DNA from: an uncultured Bacteroides sp.
GTDB lineage: Bacteria > Bacteroidota > Bacteroidia > Bacteroidales > Bacteroidaceae
Direction of reading: 5' to 3'
Length of the DNA stretch: 39,505 nt
Assembly (NCBI GenBank): GCA_944322355.1
Contig: CALUOT010000027.1
Location: 1 to 39,505, forward strand
The notes under the pieces were generated by a model. The model had not been told where the DNA came from and did not search any database. It was given only the letters and a program-made list of their open reading frames with translations. Made by a program: the position numbers and the translations under genes. Shown here piece by piece: positions 16,843-25,896 of this stretch. Position 1 is the first letter of the stretch. The number at the start of each line of letters is the position of its first letter.

Positions 16843-17646
16843 CTATAGATTCAACGGAAGTGCTTCTTTCAACACATCCAGCAACGAGGCATGCAACAAG
16901 CCGTTCGACGCCACAATGTGATGCCCATCCAGAAAGTGGTCTGAACCGTAGAAATCCGTCACCCGGCCGCCAGCTTCGAGCACCAGCAAAGCCGCTGCCG
17001 AGAAGTCCCACTTGCCGATGAAAGCCTCCTGCCAGGTATCGAACCGTCCGGCGGCTACATAGCACATGGCCAAAGCAGCCGAACCATTCATACGGATACC
17101 GGCCACTCGTCCATACAGACTCCGAATGAGATGCTCCCCGGTAAGGGCATAGCAACCGGCATTATAAGGCAGTTCGGCCATGACAAAAGCATCTTCCAAC
17201 CGAGCCACGTCCGACACCCGGATCCGCTCGCCGTTCAGATAGGCGCCCCCACCTTTCCAAGCCGAGAAACATTCGTCGAGCGAAGGATCGTAGACCACAC
17301 CCAGCAATAATTCCGTCCGACTGCGCAAAGCGATGCTGACACAGTAAGGCGACACGTCGTGTATGTAGTTTGTCGTGCCGTCCAGCGGATCCACCACCCA
17401 GCAATAAGGCTCGTCCCGATATTCGGCCGACCCCTCTTCGGTGATGAAGCCCGCTTCGGGCAACAACGCACGCAAAGCCGATACTATCCGTCGCTCCGAC
17501 TCGCGGTCGACGTAAGAGACATAGTCGTGCGCATGCTTCTCCTGCACGACACTCCGCCGGAAGTTCTTCCGCTCCGACTTGACAAAAATTCCTGCTTCCC
17601 GGGCCACGCGACACACGTCACCCGTCAGTGCTTCCCAATTTTCCAT
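16843..17646 (-). CDS. Inositol monophosphatase family protein (SuhB/CysQ fold)
   Basis: 267 residues, Mg-dependent Li-sensitive phosphatase superfamily. The metal site is complete: E70/E71 in FITEEGS, D86-P-L-D89-G-T in WVVDPLDGTTNYIH, and W213-D214-F-S-A-A near the C-terminus. The family hydrolyses inositol-1-phosphate or other sugar or nucleotide phosphates; the sequence does not settle the substrate. ATG 17646 is chosen over the upstream TTG. The predicted minus-strand promoter at 17754-17785 gives a leader of about 100 nt that contains the GTTAAC/GTTGAC word cluster. Confidence 0.88.
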   Translation of the reverse strand: MENWEALTGDVCRVAREAGIFVKSERKNFRRSVVQEKHAHDYVSYVDRESERRIVSALRALLPEAGFITEEGSAEYRDEPYCWVVDPLDGTTNYIHDVSPYCVSIALRSRTELLLGVVYDPSLDECFSAWKGGGAYLNGERIRVSDVARLEDAFVMAELPYNAGCYALTGEHLIRSLYGRVAGIRMNGSAALAMCYVAAGRFDTWQEAFIGKWDFSAAALLVLEAGGRVTDFYGSDHFLDGHHIVASNGLLHASLLDVLKEALPLNL

Positions 17647-17657
17647 ACGTTTATTCA

Positions 17658-17741
17658 AGTTAACTCATTTAGTTGACAAGGGGACGAGTGGACAAGTTGA
17701 CCAACAGGCCTTGTAGACTCGTTAACTGGTTGCTTGTTAAC
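17658..17741. repeat. Word cluster upstream of the monophosphatase gene
   Basis: GTTAAC at 17659, 17721 and 17736 and GTTGAC at 17672 and 17696. CGAGTGGACAAG (17685-17696) and CTTGTAGACTCG (17710-17721) form an imperfect inverted repeat (10 of 12). GAGTGGACAAG and an inverted copy of 17710-17727 recur at 18552-18585, on the other side of the NUDIX gene. Spacing here is irregular, not a clean 22 bp. Confidence 0.7.
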
Positions 17742-17753
17742 TAATAGACGGGC

Positions 17754-17785
17754 CAAAATTAAAGCTTTACCACACATTTGCCAAA
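17754..17785 (-). promoter_or_regulatory. Promoter of the monophosphatase-comF operon
   Basis: On the minus strand, TTTG (17785-17782) and TAATTTTG (17761-17754) are 20 bp apart, matching the Bacteroidota consensus. The expected transcription start is near 17747. Confidence 0.65.
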
Positions 17786-17814
17786 GAAAATGAGCGAAGA
17801 TTTACGGATTTGTT

Positions 17815-17822
17815 TACCTTTG
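17815..17822 (+). promoter_or_regulatory. Probable -7 box of the NUDIX gene
   Basis: TACCTTTG lies 33 bp before the NUDIX start codon. No strong -33 box is seen at the expected distance. Confidence 0.5.
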
Positions 17823-17855
17823 TAGCTGAAACGAACTTCATGAACCCGATAGCGT

Positions 17856-18407
17856 ATGAATCAACATCCTTTAGCCCTATTCAAGTACTGCCCCCGTTGC
17901 GGCTCGGAACATTTCGAAGAGCACAACGGTAAGTCCAAACAATGCCGCGACTGCGGTTTCACGTATTACTTCAACCCCTCATCGGCCACCGTAGCACTGA
18001 TTGTCAACGAACGAAACGAGCTGTTAGTGTGCCGGCGTGCCAAGGAACCTGCCAAAGGTACCCTTGACCTGCCCGGTGGTTTCATCGACATGTACGAGAC
18101 CGGCGAAGAAGGCGTTGCCCGCGAAGTCAAAGAAGAAACCGGACTGACGGTGACCCGTGCCGAGTACCTTTTTTCTTTGCCTAACCTCTACCTCTACTCC
18201 GGTTTTCTGGTACACACGCTCGACATGTTCTTTCGCTGCACGGTGGAAGACACCACCCGCTTCACCGCCATGGACGATGCTGCCGAAGCCTTCTTCCTCC
18301 CCCTGCGGGACATTCGTCCGGAAGATTTCGGTTTGGATTCCGTCCGCCAAGGGCTGACGCGGTTCCTCCTGGCTTCAACCGGACACAACGAAGCTGCGAC
18401 TTCATGA
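17856..18407 (+). CDS. NUDIX hydrolase with N-terminal zinc ribbon
   Basis: 183 residues. A four-cysteine zinc ribbon (C12, C15, C30, C33; YCPRCGS and CRDCGF) precedes the NUDIX domain. The NUDIX box spans residues about 74-97 (GGFIDMYETGEEG then REVKEETGL), with the REVKEE metal-binding helix intact. The zinc ribbon and size resemble NudC-like NADH pyrophosphatases, but the NudC-specific tail motif is not seen, so the substrate (a nucleoside diphosphate linked to X) is open. Monocistronic, with a promoter just upstream and related word clusters on both sides. Confidence 0.87.
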   Translation: MNQHPLALFKYCPRCGSEHFEEHNGKSKQCRDCGFTYYFNPSSATVALIVNERNELLVCRRAKEPAKGTLDLPGGFIDMYETGEEGVAREVKEETGLTVTRAEYLFSLPNLYLYSGFLVHTLDMFFRCTVEDTTRFTAMDDAAEAFFLPLRDIRPEDFGLDSVRQGLTRFLLASTGHNEAATS

Positions 18408-18551
18408 AAAACATCGTATCTTTCCCGGAAGAACAAAAATTCAGCATTCCAATTGGGGAAAGAAGAACATCGGTCCGGGCACACAACGGAACATTTTCTG
18501 TCGAGATTGCGAAAATAGTTTATAAAGCATTTTGTTTCCGCCAGTCCAAGT

Positions 18552-18610
18552 GAGTGGACAAGGTATTAGTTAACGAGACTACGAGAAAGCTTTGTCCACT
18601 TGTCCACAGA
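18552..18610. repeat. Word cluster downstream of the NUDIX gene
   Basis: GAGTGGACAAG (18552-18562), AGTTAACGAGACTACGAG (18568-18585) and the inverted words CTTTGTCCACT and TTGTCCAC (18590-18607). AGTGGACAAG and CTTTGTCCACT form an inverted pair with one extra base. The first two elements are direct and inverted relatives of parts of 17685-17727. Confidence 0.7.
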
Positions 18611-18651
18611 AGAAAAAGGCTATACGCTTCTCGGTTTCCAATGATTTTTCC

Positions 18652-18659
18652 TACCTTTG
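18652..18659 (+). promoter_or_regulatory. Probable -7 box of the TPR/barrel operon
   Basis: TACCTTTG, 59 bp before the chosen start at 18719. No clear -33 box is seen. Its position also argues against the longer open frame that begins at 18554. Confidence 0.55.
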
Positions 18660-18718
18660 CACCAAGGAGACCGAGGTACGTTCTCCGCGAACATACACCC
18701 TATAATATAGAGAGCATC

Positions 18719-21700
18719 ATGAGACATCGGATTTCACGAATACTATGCGCAGCCTTTTGTTGCGTACCCCTGCTGGTTTCGGCACAAAGCAACGAGAAAG
18801 TGGTTTCGCCGGAACGTCTTTACCAAGAGGGAGAAGCTTTATTCCGGCAGAAGGCTTACACGGCTGCCATCGCTCCCTTGCAGCAGTTTGTCCGCTTGGC
18901 CGGTGAAAGGAAAAACCCGCCGCAGACAGGCGAAGTGCAGGAAGCCGAATACATGCTGGTGTGTGCCGCTTACGAGACAAGAGACATACGGAGCGAAGCC
19001 TTGTTGGCCTCATTCTTGAAGAAGCATCCCGACACGCCGCATGCCAACCGCTTGCGTGCCCTGATGGCTTCCGAACGTTTCTTTGCCGAAGATTACGAAA
19101 GCGCACGGGCCTACTTCGCCGATACCCGTCTGGACTTGCTGTCCAACGAAGAACGCGATGAAATGACTTACCGGCTGGCCACCTGCTACCTGAAAACGGG
19201 CGAACTGCAAGAAGCAGCCATCTGGTATGAGACCGTGCGTGCCACCAGTCCGCGACATGCGGCCGACTGTACCTACTACTTGGCTTACATCCGCTATACC
19301 CAAGGTCGCTACGACGAGGCTTTGCAAGGATTCGCAGCTTCGTGCCATGAGGAAAAGTATCAGACACTCGCTCCTTACTATATCGCCGAAATTTACCTCC
19401 TCCGGCAAGACTATAAAAAAGCCGAAAGCACGGCCCGGGACTACTTGTCGGCTTACCCCAACCAGTCGTATGCCAACGAAATGTATCGCATCATCGGTGC
19501 TTCGGCCTACCACACCGGTCGTTACCGGGAAGCCATGAAAGCCTTTGAACAAAGCGGGACGGAAAAGCACACGCGACGCGACGCGCTGTACATGTATGGC
19601 ATGACTTGCTACCACCTGGGTGTCTATACCCGTGTCCCGGAACTGTTGGGCCGGGTGACTACCGAGGATGACGCCCTTACTCAGAACGCCTGGCTGCATA
19701 CGGGCTTGGCTTACCTGCACATGGCCGACAAGAATAAAGCCCGCATGGCTTTCGAGCAAGCGGCAACCTCTACGACTGACAAACAGATTCAGGAACAAGC
19801 GGCTTATAACTATGCCCTCTGCCTGCACGAAACCTCCTATTCGGCCTTTGGCGAATCGGTCACGGCTTTCGAAAAGTTCCTCAATGACTTTCCCCAATCG
19901 CCCTATGCCGACCGGGTGAGCAGTTATCTGGTGGATGTATATATGGAAACCCGCAGCTACGAGGCGGCTCTCCAGTCCATCAACCGCATCCAGTCGCCCA
20001 ACCGGACGATACAAGAAGCCAAGACCCGTATTCTTTTCCAACTGGGAGCACAGGCTTTTGCCAATGCCGACTTTCCTACCGCCATTGATTACTTCAGCCA
20101 ATCCCTGACCGTAGGGACAGGAAAGACGGAAGCTTCTCTCTATTGGCGGGGGGAATCCTACTACCGATTGGGACAAATGTCACAAGCCGCAGCCGACTTC
20201 CAACGTTACTTGAACATCGCTACAGACCGAAAGAGCGAAATGTACGCTTTGGCTTACTACAACCTGGGCTACATTGCTTTCCACCGGGAAGATTATCGGG
20301 AAGCTGAAAAGAACCTAAGCTACTATGTACAGCTGGAGACGGGAGAAAACCCGGCTGCCCAGGCTGATGCTTACAACCGCTTGGGAGACTGTTGCCTGAA
20401 CGGACGACGCTTTGAAGAAGCCACTCACTACTATACACAAGCCGAACGCTTGGGAGCGGCTTCGGGCGATTATGCCCTCTACCAACTTGCTTTGGTATCC
20501 GGTCTGCAAAAAGATTACAACGCCAAAATCTCGCTTCTCGACCGTCTGGCCGAGAAGTATCCGAATTCGCCATACGCCGTAAACGGCCTGTACGAGAAAG
20601 GACGTTCCTATGTGCAACGCCAAGAGGGAACACAGGCCATCGCCACCTTCCGCGAGCTGTTGTCCAAGTATCCCGAAAGCCCGATAGCCCGTAAGGCTGC
20701 TGCCGAAATAGGACTGCTTTATTACCAGAGCGAAGATTATGACCGCGCCATTGAAGCCTACAAACAGGTCATCCATCAATATCCGGGTAGTGAAGAAGCC
20801 CGTCTGGCCATGCGCGACTTGAAGTCTATCTATGTAGATGCTAACCGGGTGGACGAATATGCCGCCTGGGTTGCCGAACTGCCGGGACAAGCTCCCTTTG
20901 AAGACAGTGAGCAAGACTCTCTGACCTATCTGGCTGCGGAGAAAGTATATATGAAGGGAGAAATAGCCTCTGCCCGGACCAGCCTGGAGCGTTACCTGCA
21001 AAGTTTCCCGGAAGGTGCTTTCCGACTGAATGCCCATTATTATTTGTGCCTCATCGGTCAACAGCAAAAGGAAGAGGAAACCGTACTGCTACATGCCGGC
21101 AAGTTGCTGGAATATCCGGATAGTCCCTACGCAGAAGAAGTCCTTCCGCTACGTGCCGAAATATTGTTCAACCGAAAGCAATATGCAGAAGCCCTGGCTG
21201 ACTACCGACTGTTACAGTCCCGTGCCACCACTGTCGAACATCGCCGACTGGGTATCTTGGGAAGAATGCGCTGCGGGGTACTGCTGAAAGATGACATCGA
21301 AGTGATTCAGGCAGCTACCGAACTGCTGGCCGACTCCAAGTTATCCCCTGAATTACAATACGAAGCCCTGTACTATCGCGCTAAAGCTTACCTGAATCAG
21401 CATGCTCCGCAGAAAGCTACGGCAGACTGGCAAGCATTGGCGGGAGATACCCGCACCTTATACGGTGCCGAGGCCAAATACCGATTGGCTCAACAACTTT
21501 ATGACCAAGGCAACTATGCGGAAGCAGAAAAAGAAGTACTGGAATTCATCGAACAAAGTACACCGCATGCCTATTGGCTGGCGCGTAGCTTTGTCCTGCT
21601 ATCCGATGTTTACGTCGCTATGGACAAGCCACTCGATGCCCGGCAATACCTCCTCAGCCTGAAACAGAACTACCAGGCCGACGATGACATTGCCGACATG

Positions 21701-21757
21701 ATTGAAGAACGACTGAACCAACTGGAAGAAAAATCCGATAACCATTCAATTCAATAA
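18719..21757 (+). CDS. Large exported tetratricopeptide-repeat protein
   Basis: 1012 residues. ATG 18719 gives a signal peptide (RILCAAFCCVPLLVSAQ); the upstream extension has none and overlaps the promoter. Nearly the whole mature chain is TPR/YbgF-like helical repeats, for example YQEGEALFRQKAYTAAIAPL, ALYWRGESYYRLGQMSQAA-type units and NLGYIAFHREDYREAEKNLS. Recurrent A/F-x-x-Y-P-x-S-x-Y-A links (EKYPNSPYAVNGLYEKGRSY, SKYPESPIARKAAAEIG) resemble BamD/YbgF-type periplasmic TPRs. A barrel gene starts 9 bp after its stop, suggesting a periplasmic scaffold that works with that outer-membrane protein. I do not recognise a specific system. Confidence 0.85.
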   Translation: MRHRISRILCAAFCCVPLLVSAQSNEKVVSPERLYQEGEALFRQKAYTAAIAPLQQFVRLAGERKNPPQTGEVQEAEYMLVCAAYETRDIRSEALLASFLKKHPDTPHANRLRALMASERFFAEDYESARAYFADTRLDLLSNEERDEMTYRLATCYLKTGELQEAAIWYETVRATSPRHAADCTYYLAYIRYTQGRYDEALQGFAASCHEEKYQTLAPYYIAEIYLLRQDYKKAESTARDYLSAYPNQSYANEMYRIIGASAYHTGRYREAMKAFEQSGTEKHTRRDALYMYGMTCYHLGVYTRVPELLGRVTTEDDALTQNAWLHTGLAYLHMADKNKARMAFEQAATSTTDKQIQEQAAYNYALCLHETSYSAFGESVTAFEKFLNDFPQSPYADRVSSYLVDVYMETRSYEAALQSINRIQSPNRTIQEAKTRILFQLGAQAFANADFPTAIDYFSQSLTVGTGKTEASLYWRGESYYRLGQMSQAAADFQRYLNIATDRKSEMYALAYYNLGYIAFHREDYREAEKNLSYYVQLETGENPAAQADAYNRLGDCCLNGRRFEEATHYYTQAERLGAASGDYALYQLALVSGLQKDYNAKISLLDRLAEKYPNSPYAVNGLYEKGRSYVQRQEGTQAIATFRELLSKYPESPIARKAAAEIGLLYYQSEDYDRAIEAYKQVIHQYPGSEEARLAMRDLKSIYVDANRVDEYAAWVAELPGQAPFEDSEQDSLTYLAAEKVYMKGEIASARTSLERYLQSFPEGAFRLNAHYYLCLIGQQQKEEETVLLHAGKLLEYPDSPYAEEVLPLRAEILFNRKQYAEALADYRLLQSRATTVEHRRLGILGRMRCGVLLKDDIEVIQAATELLADSKLSPELQYEALYYRAKAYLNQHAPQKATADWQALAGDTRTLYGAEAKYRLAQQLYDQGNYAEAEKEVLEFIEQSTPHAYWLARSFVLLSDVYVAMDKPLDARQYLLSLKQNYQADDDIADMIEERLNQLEEKSDNHSIQ

Positions 21758-21766
21758 TCCCTTCCT

Positions 21767-23446
21767 ATGAAAATGAACAAGAACATACGATACATACTCG
21801 GGGGGATAGCCTTGTTGGCTTTACCTTGGAACACACAAGCTCAGCAGCAGGATAAAGACACCACCCTGACCCGGACAGTGGTAGTAGAGCAGGAATATAA
21901 TCCGACCATCAAGGACGCCTCGAAGGTGAATGTCTTGCCCCAAGTAGAAATACCCACAGTCCATAAAAAATCGGTGGAGTATAACGAAACTCCCATGCCC
22001 GCTTCCCGGATTCCGAGTACAGACATGCAACCTTATGCGGGAAAAGAAGAGCAGCCCCAAGCACAGGCCGGCTATGCCCGATTAGGCTACGGTAACGATA
22101 ACAATTTGGATATCCGGGCCAACTACCTGTTCACCTTATCGCCTAAAGACCGACTGAACGTGACGTTCGGCATGGACGGACGTAACGGAGACCTGAATAT
22201 GGGCGAAGGCATGGAGGACTGGAAGTCACGCTACTATCGTACGCAAGCGCGTGTGGACTACTTGCACAACTTCCGCACACTAAACTTGAATGTGGCAGGA
22301 AACTTCGGGCTGAGCAACTTCAACCTGCAACCCGGCATGGCAGTAGGTAAGCAAAAATTCACATCGGGAGACGTGCATGTAGGCATAGCCTCTACGGACA
22401 AGAACCTGCCGGTGCAATATAGGGCCGAAACCAATCTGATGTTTTACCAACGTCAGAATGGACTTACTTACGACGAGCCTCTTAAGAACATCGGCGAAAC
22501 ATTAGTCCGTACCAAAGCCGTTGTTTGGGGAGATATCTCCGAAAAGAGCGGTATCGGCTTAGGCTTCGACATGGACAACTTCTTTTATGACGGATTAGCC
22601 TATTCAAGCAGCGACAATTCCCAAAGCTACAGCGAAATCAGACTATCGCCCCACTACCTGTACCAACACAATGGCTGGGATATACGCTTGGGCGCACACC
22701 TGGATGTGTTACTCGGAGTCCGCAGTGGGAACTGGCTGGTGGACCATCTACTCCTATCGCCGGACATCGAGATCCAATATACCTTTGCCGACAAGTATCA
22801 GGTGTATTTACAAGTCACCGGAGATAAACAAGCCAACGATTTCCGCCGTTTGGAACAGACAGACCCTTATGCCAACCTTCCTTATTTCAGGACTTCTACT
22901 TACGAATTCTTCAACGCGGCACTGGGCATCAAGGGCAGTCCTGCATCCGGCTTGTGGTTTCATGCGTTCGGCGGTGTACAATCTTTATTGAATGACTTAT
23001 ATTCGGGGGACTACGCTTCCAGCGCATGGAACGACTGGTTCTACCAAGATGACATCTACAACAGCTATGTAGGCGCGGAAGCAAGTTACTCCTACCGGAA
23101 CATATTCACCTTCTCCGGCAAGGGAATCTTCCACCATTGGGAAGACGATGCCCGTCAAGCCCACCTATATCTGAAGCCCGCTTTTGAACTGGACTTCAAC
23201 ATAGAAGTCCGCCCCATACAAGCTCTGACTGCCCAAGTCGGCTATGAATTCGTTTCCCGCGAAGGCGAAGGTCCCAATAAAGCCAAGTCGGTCAACAACC
23301 TGTATGCCAATGCCACTTACGAACTGTTTGACGGAATCTCTGTCTATGCACAAGCCAAGAATCTGCTGAACAAACATTATTTAGTATATTACAGTTGCCC
23401 TACCCAAGGCATCAATTTCATAGGAGGCGTAAGTTTCCGCTTTTAA
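21767..23446 (+). CDS. Outer-membrane beta-barrel, TonB-dependent-receptor-like but short
   Basis: 559 residues with a signal peptide (YILGGIALLALPWNTQAQ). The mature N-terminus (TRTVVVEQEYNPTIKDASKV) is not a normal plug domain; no full TonB plug or carboxypeptidase-like domain is present. The rest is alternating amphipathic strands (LDIRANYLFTLSPKDRLNVT, YQVYLQVTGDKQA, TYELFDGISVYAQAKNLLN) ending in aromatic phenylalanine (GGVSFRF), the signature of an outer-membrane barrel recognised by BAM. The strand near residues 520-559 resembles the TonB-receptor C-terminus (AKNLLNKHYLVYY). At about 540 mature residues it is shorter than full transporters (700-1000). Pairing with the TPR gene suggests a joint envelope function. 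Confidence 0.78.
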   Translation: MKMNKNIRYILGGIALLALPWNTQAQQQDKDTTLTRTVVVEQEYNPTIKDASKVNVLPQVEIPTVHKKSVEYNETPMPASRIPSTDMQPYAGKEEQPQAQAGYARLGYGNDNNLDIRANYLFTLSPKDRLNVTFGMDGRNGDLNMGEGMEDWKSRYYRTQARVDYLHNFRTLNLNVAGNFGLSNFNLQPGMAVGKQKFTSGDVHVGIASTDKNLPVQYRAETNLMFYQRQNGLTYDEPLKNIGETLVRTKAVVWGDISEKSGIGLGFDMDNFFYDGLAYSSSDNSQSYSEIRLSPHYLYQHNGWDIRLGAHLDVLLGVRSGNWLVDHLLLSPDIEIQYTFADKYQVYLQVTGDKQANDFRRLEQTDPYANLPYFRTSTYEFFNAALGIKGSPASGLWFHAFGGVQSLLNDLYSGDYASSAWNDWFYQDDIYNSYVGAEASYSYRNIFTFSGKGIFHHWEDDARQAHLYLKPAFELDFNIEVRPIQALTAQVGYEFVSREGEGPNKAKSVNNLYANATYELFDGISVYAQAKNLLNKHYLVYYSCPTQGINFIGGVSFRF

Positions 23447-23486
23447 ATTTTTCATTATTTAACAAGGTGGAGAAATTGTTTTTTTC

Positions 23487-23494
23487 TACTTTTG
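23487..23494 (+). promoter_or_regulatory. Probable -7 box of the topA operon
   Basis: TACTTTTG lies 43 bp before the topA ATG. The -33 region is poorly conserved. Confidence 0.55.
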
Positions 23495-23537
23495 CGGGCA
23501 AAACCAAAGGGATACGCCCGCTACAAAGCCAGAAGTT

Positions 23538-25886
23538 ATGGAGAAAAACTTAGTCATCGTCGAGTCACCGGCAAAAGCCAAAACCATCGGAAAGTTCTTA
23601 GGGAAAGACTACGAAGTTCTTTCCAGTTACGGTCATATTCGCGACCTTCGGAAGAAAGATTTCAGTATAAACATCAAGAAACACTTCGAACCGCAGTACG
23701 AGATACCTGCCGACAAGAAAAAAATAGTGGCTCAACTGAAAACTAAAGCAGACAAAGCCGATACCGTTTGGTTAGCATCCGATGAGGACCGCGAAGGAGA
23801 AGCCATCGCGTGGCATCTGTATGAAGTTTTAGGCTTGAAACCCGAACATACCAAACGCATCGTCTTCCACGAAATCACGAAAAACGCGATCATGCATGCC
23901 ATTGAGCATCCACGACAAATAGATTTAAACCTGGTGGACGCCCAGCAGGCACGTCGCATATTGGACCGTATCGTAGGTTTTGAATTGTCACCTGTATTAT
24001 GGCGTAAGGTGAAGCCCGCTCTTTCAGCCGGGCGTGTACAGTCTGTGGCCGTACGACTCATTGCTGAACGCGAACGCGAAATACAGGCCTTTCAGAGTGA
24101 AGCTGCTTATCGCGTGACAGCTATTTTCTCCGTACCCGACGAAGGAGGTAAAATGGTGGAAATGAAAGCCGAACTGGACCGACGTTTCAAAACGAAAGAA
24201 GAAGCCCGAGCCTTCCTGGAAGGTTGTAAAGATGCGACCTTTACCATTCGCGACATTGCGACCCGGCCGCTTAAGAAAAGTCCGGCTCCCCCCTTCACTA
24301 CTTCAACTTTGCAACAGGAAGCGGCTCGTAAATTGGGATTCTCAGTGACGCAGACCATGATTGTAGCACAAAGCCTTTATGAAGCAGGACACATTACTTA
24401 CATGCGTACCGACTCAGTCAATCTCTCTGAACTGGCCATCCAAACGACGCGTGAAGCCATCACCACGAAGATGGGCGAACGCTATGTACAAACCCGTCAC
24501 TACACAACCCGAACCAAGGGCGCACAAGAAGCACACGAAGCCATCCGCCCCACGTACATGGATCACGCTGAGATCGAAGGCAATGCCCAAGAACGTCGGT
24601 TGTATGACCTGATATGGAAACGAACAGCCGCTTCGCAGATGGCGGATGCCGAATTGGAGAAGACCACAGTCAGTATCCAAATCAGCGGCATGGATGAGGA
24701 ATTTACAGCCGTAGGTGAGGTGGTGAAGTTTGACGGTTTCCTGCGGGTGTATCGCGAATCGGATGATGAAGAAACTGACCATAGCGAAACAGGCGGACTT
24801 CTTCCACCTTTGGTTAAGGGACAGCAGTTGGACTACGACCGCATGGCAGCTACCGAACGCTTCACCCAACACCCACCGCGCTACACAGAAGCCAGCTTGG
24901 TACGCAAACTCGAAGAACTGGGTATCGGTCGTCCGTCAACTTATGCGCCTACCATTTCTACCATTCAGCAACGCGAATATGTAGTAAAGGGAGAAAATCC
25001 GGGAAAAGAACGGAGCTACAACCTGCTTACCCTAAAACACGGCAAGCCTATTACCGACGAAAACCGTACAGAAACCGTCGATGCCGAGAAAGGTAAACTA
25101 TTGCCGACAGATGTGGGTATGGTTGTAAACGAGTTCCTGACCCGTTACTTCCCCGACATCCTCGATTATAACTTCACCGCCACGGTAGAGAAACAGTTCG
25201 ACGAAATAGCAGAAGGAGAAGCTAAGTGGACCGAAGTGCTCGAACGCTTCTACCAGAAATTCCATCCTTCCGTTGAGCAGACCCTGGCCGTGAAAAGTGA
25301 GCATAAGGCCGGAGAACGCATCCTGGGCACCGACCCCGAAAGCGGACGGACTGTATCGGTCAAAATCGGACGCTTCGGGCCCATGGTACAAATAGGCAGT
25401 GCCACCGATGAAGAAAAGCCCCGCTTCTCACGTTTGGACAAAGGCATGTCCATCGAAACTATTACGCTCGAAGAGGCTTTGAAGCTATTCCGCCTGCCCC
25501 GCGTATTGGGCAACTACGAGGAAGCCGAAGTGAAAGTCAACAACGGACGTTACGGCCCCTATATACAGTGGAACCAGTTGTTCGTAACGCTTCCGAAAGG
25601 CACCGACCCGATGGCCGTTACGCTGGACGAAGCCATCGGCCTGATTCGGCAGAAACAAGAGAACGAAGCCAAACGACATATCAAGAAGTTCGCCGAGGAG
25701 CCCGAATTGGAAATCATGCGGGGACCTTACGGACCATACATCGCTTACCAAGGCAGTAACTACAAGATACCCGAAGACATTGTCCCCGAAGACCTCAACC
25801 TGGAAGCCTGCATGAAACTCATCAACCTGCAGAACGATCCCGACCGACCCAAACGCCGAGGCAGGGCTGTCCGGAAAAAGAATTAA
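23538..25886 (+). CDS. topA: DNA topoisomerase I
   Basis: 782-residue type IA topoisomerase that relaxes negative supercoils. The Toprim domain opens with NLVIVESPAKAKTIGKFLG (E9) and has D82-E83-D84-R-E-G-E. The active-site tyrosine is Y288 in GHITYMRTDSVNLS. GRPSTYAPTISTIQ and FTATVEKQFDEIAEGE are standard. Instead of E. coli-type C4 zinc fingers, the C-terminus carries repeated topoisomerase C-terminal modules (IGRFGPMVQIG, NNGRYGPYIQWN, MRGPYGPYIAYQG) and a basic tail (RPKRRGRAVRKKN). It heads a tight operon; the next start is 10 bp after its stop. Confidence 0.95.
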   Translation: MEKNLVIVESPAKAKTIGKFLGKDYEVLSSYGHIRDLRKKDFSINIKKHFEPQYEIPADKKKIVAQLKTKADKADTVWLASDEDREGEAIAWHLYEVLGLKPEHTKRIVFHEITKNAIMHAIEHPRQIDLNLVDAQQARRILDRIVGFELSPVLWRKVKPALSAGRVQSVAVRLIAEREREIQAFQSEAAYRVTAIFSVPDEGGKMVEMKAELDRRFKTKEEARAFLEGCKDATFTIRDIATRPLKKSPAPPFTTSTLQQEAARKLGFSVTQTMIVAQSLYEAGHITYMRTDSVNLSELAIQTTREAITTKMGERYVQTRHYTTRTKGAQEAHEAIRPTYMDHAEIEGNAQERRLYDLIWKRTAASQMADAELEKTTVSIQISGMDEEFTAVGEVVKFDGFLRVYRESDDEETDHSETGGLLPPLVKGQQLDYDRMAATERFTQHPPRYTEASLVRKLEELGIGRPSTYAPTISTIQQREYVVKGENPGKERSYNLLTLKHGKPITDENRTETVDAEKGKLLPTDVGMVVNEFLTRYFPDILDYNFTATVEKQFDEIAEGEAKWTEVLERFYQKFHPSVEQTLAVKSEHKAGERILGTDPESGRTVSVKIGRFGPMVQIGSATDEEKPRFSRLDKGMSIETITLEEALKLFRLPRVLGNYEEAEVKVNNGRYGPYIQWNQLFVTLPKGTDPMAVTLDEAIGLIRQKQENEAKRHIKKFAEEPELEIMRGPYGPYIAYQGSNYKIPEDIVPEDLNLEACMKLINLQNDPDRPKRRGRAVRKKN

Positions 25887-25896
25887 TGCCACCCCT

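Larger units (their letters stand above)
18408..18718. other. Intergenic region between NUDIX and TPR genes
   Basis: About 310 bp without a supported gene. It contains the word cluster 18552-18610 and the TPR promoter at 18652. The 140 bp after the NUDIX stop hold no recognisable element. Confidence 0.6.
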
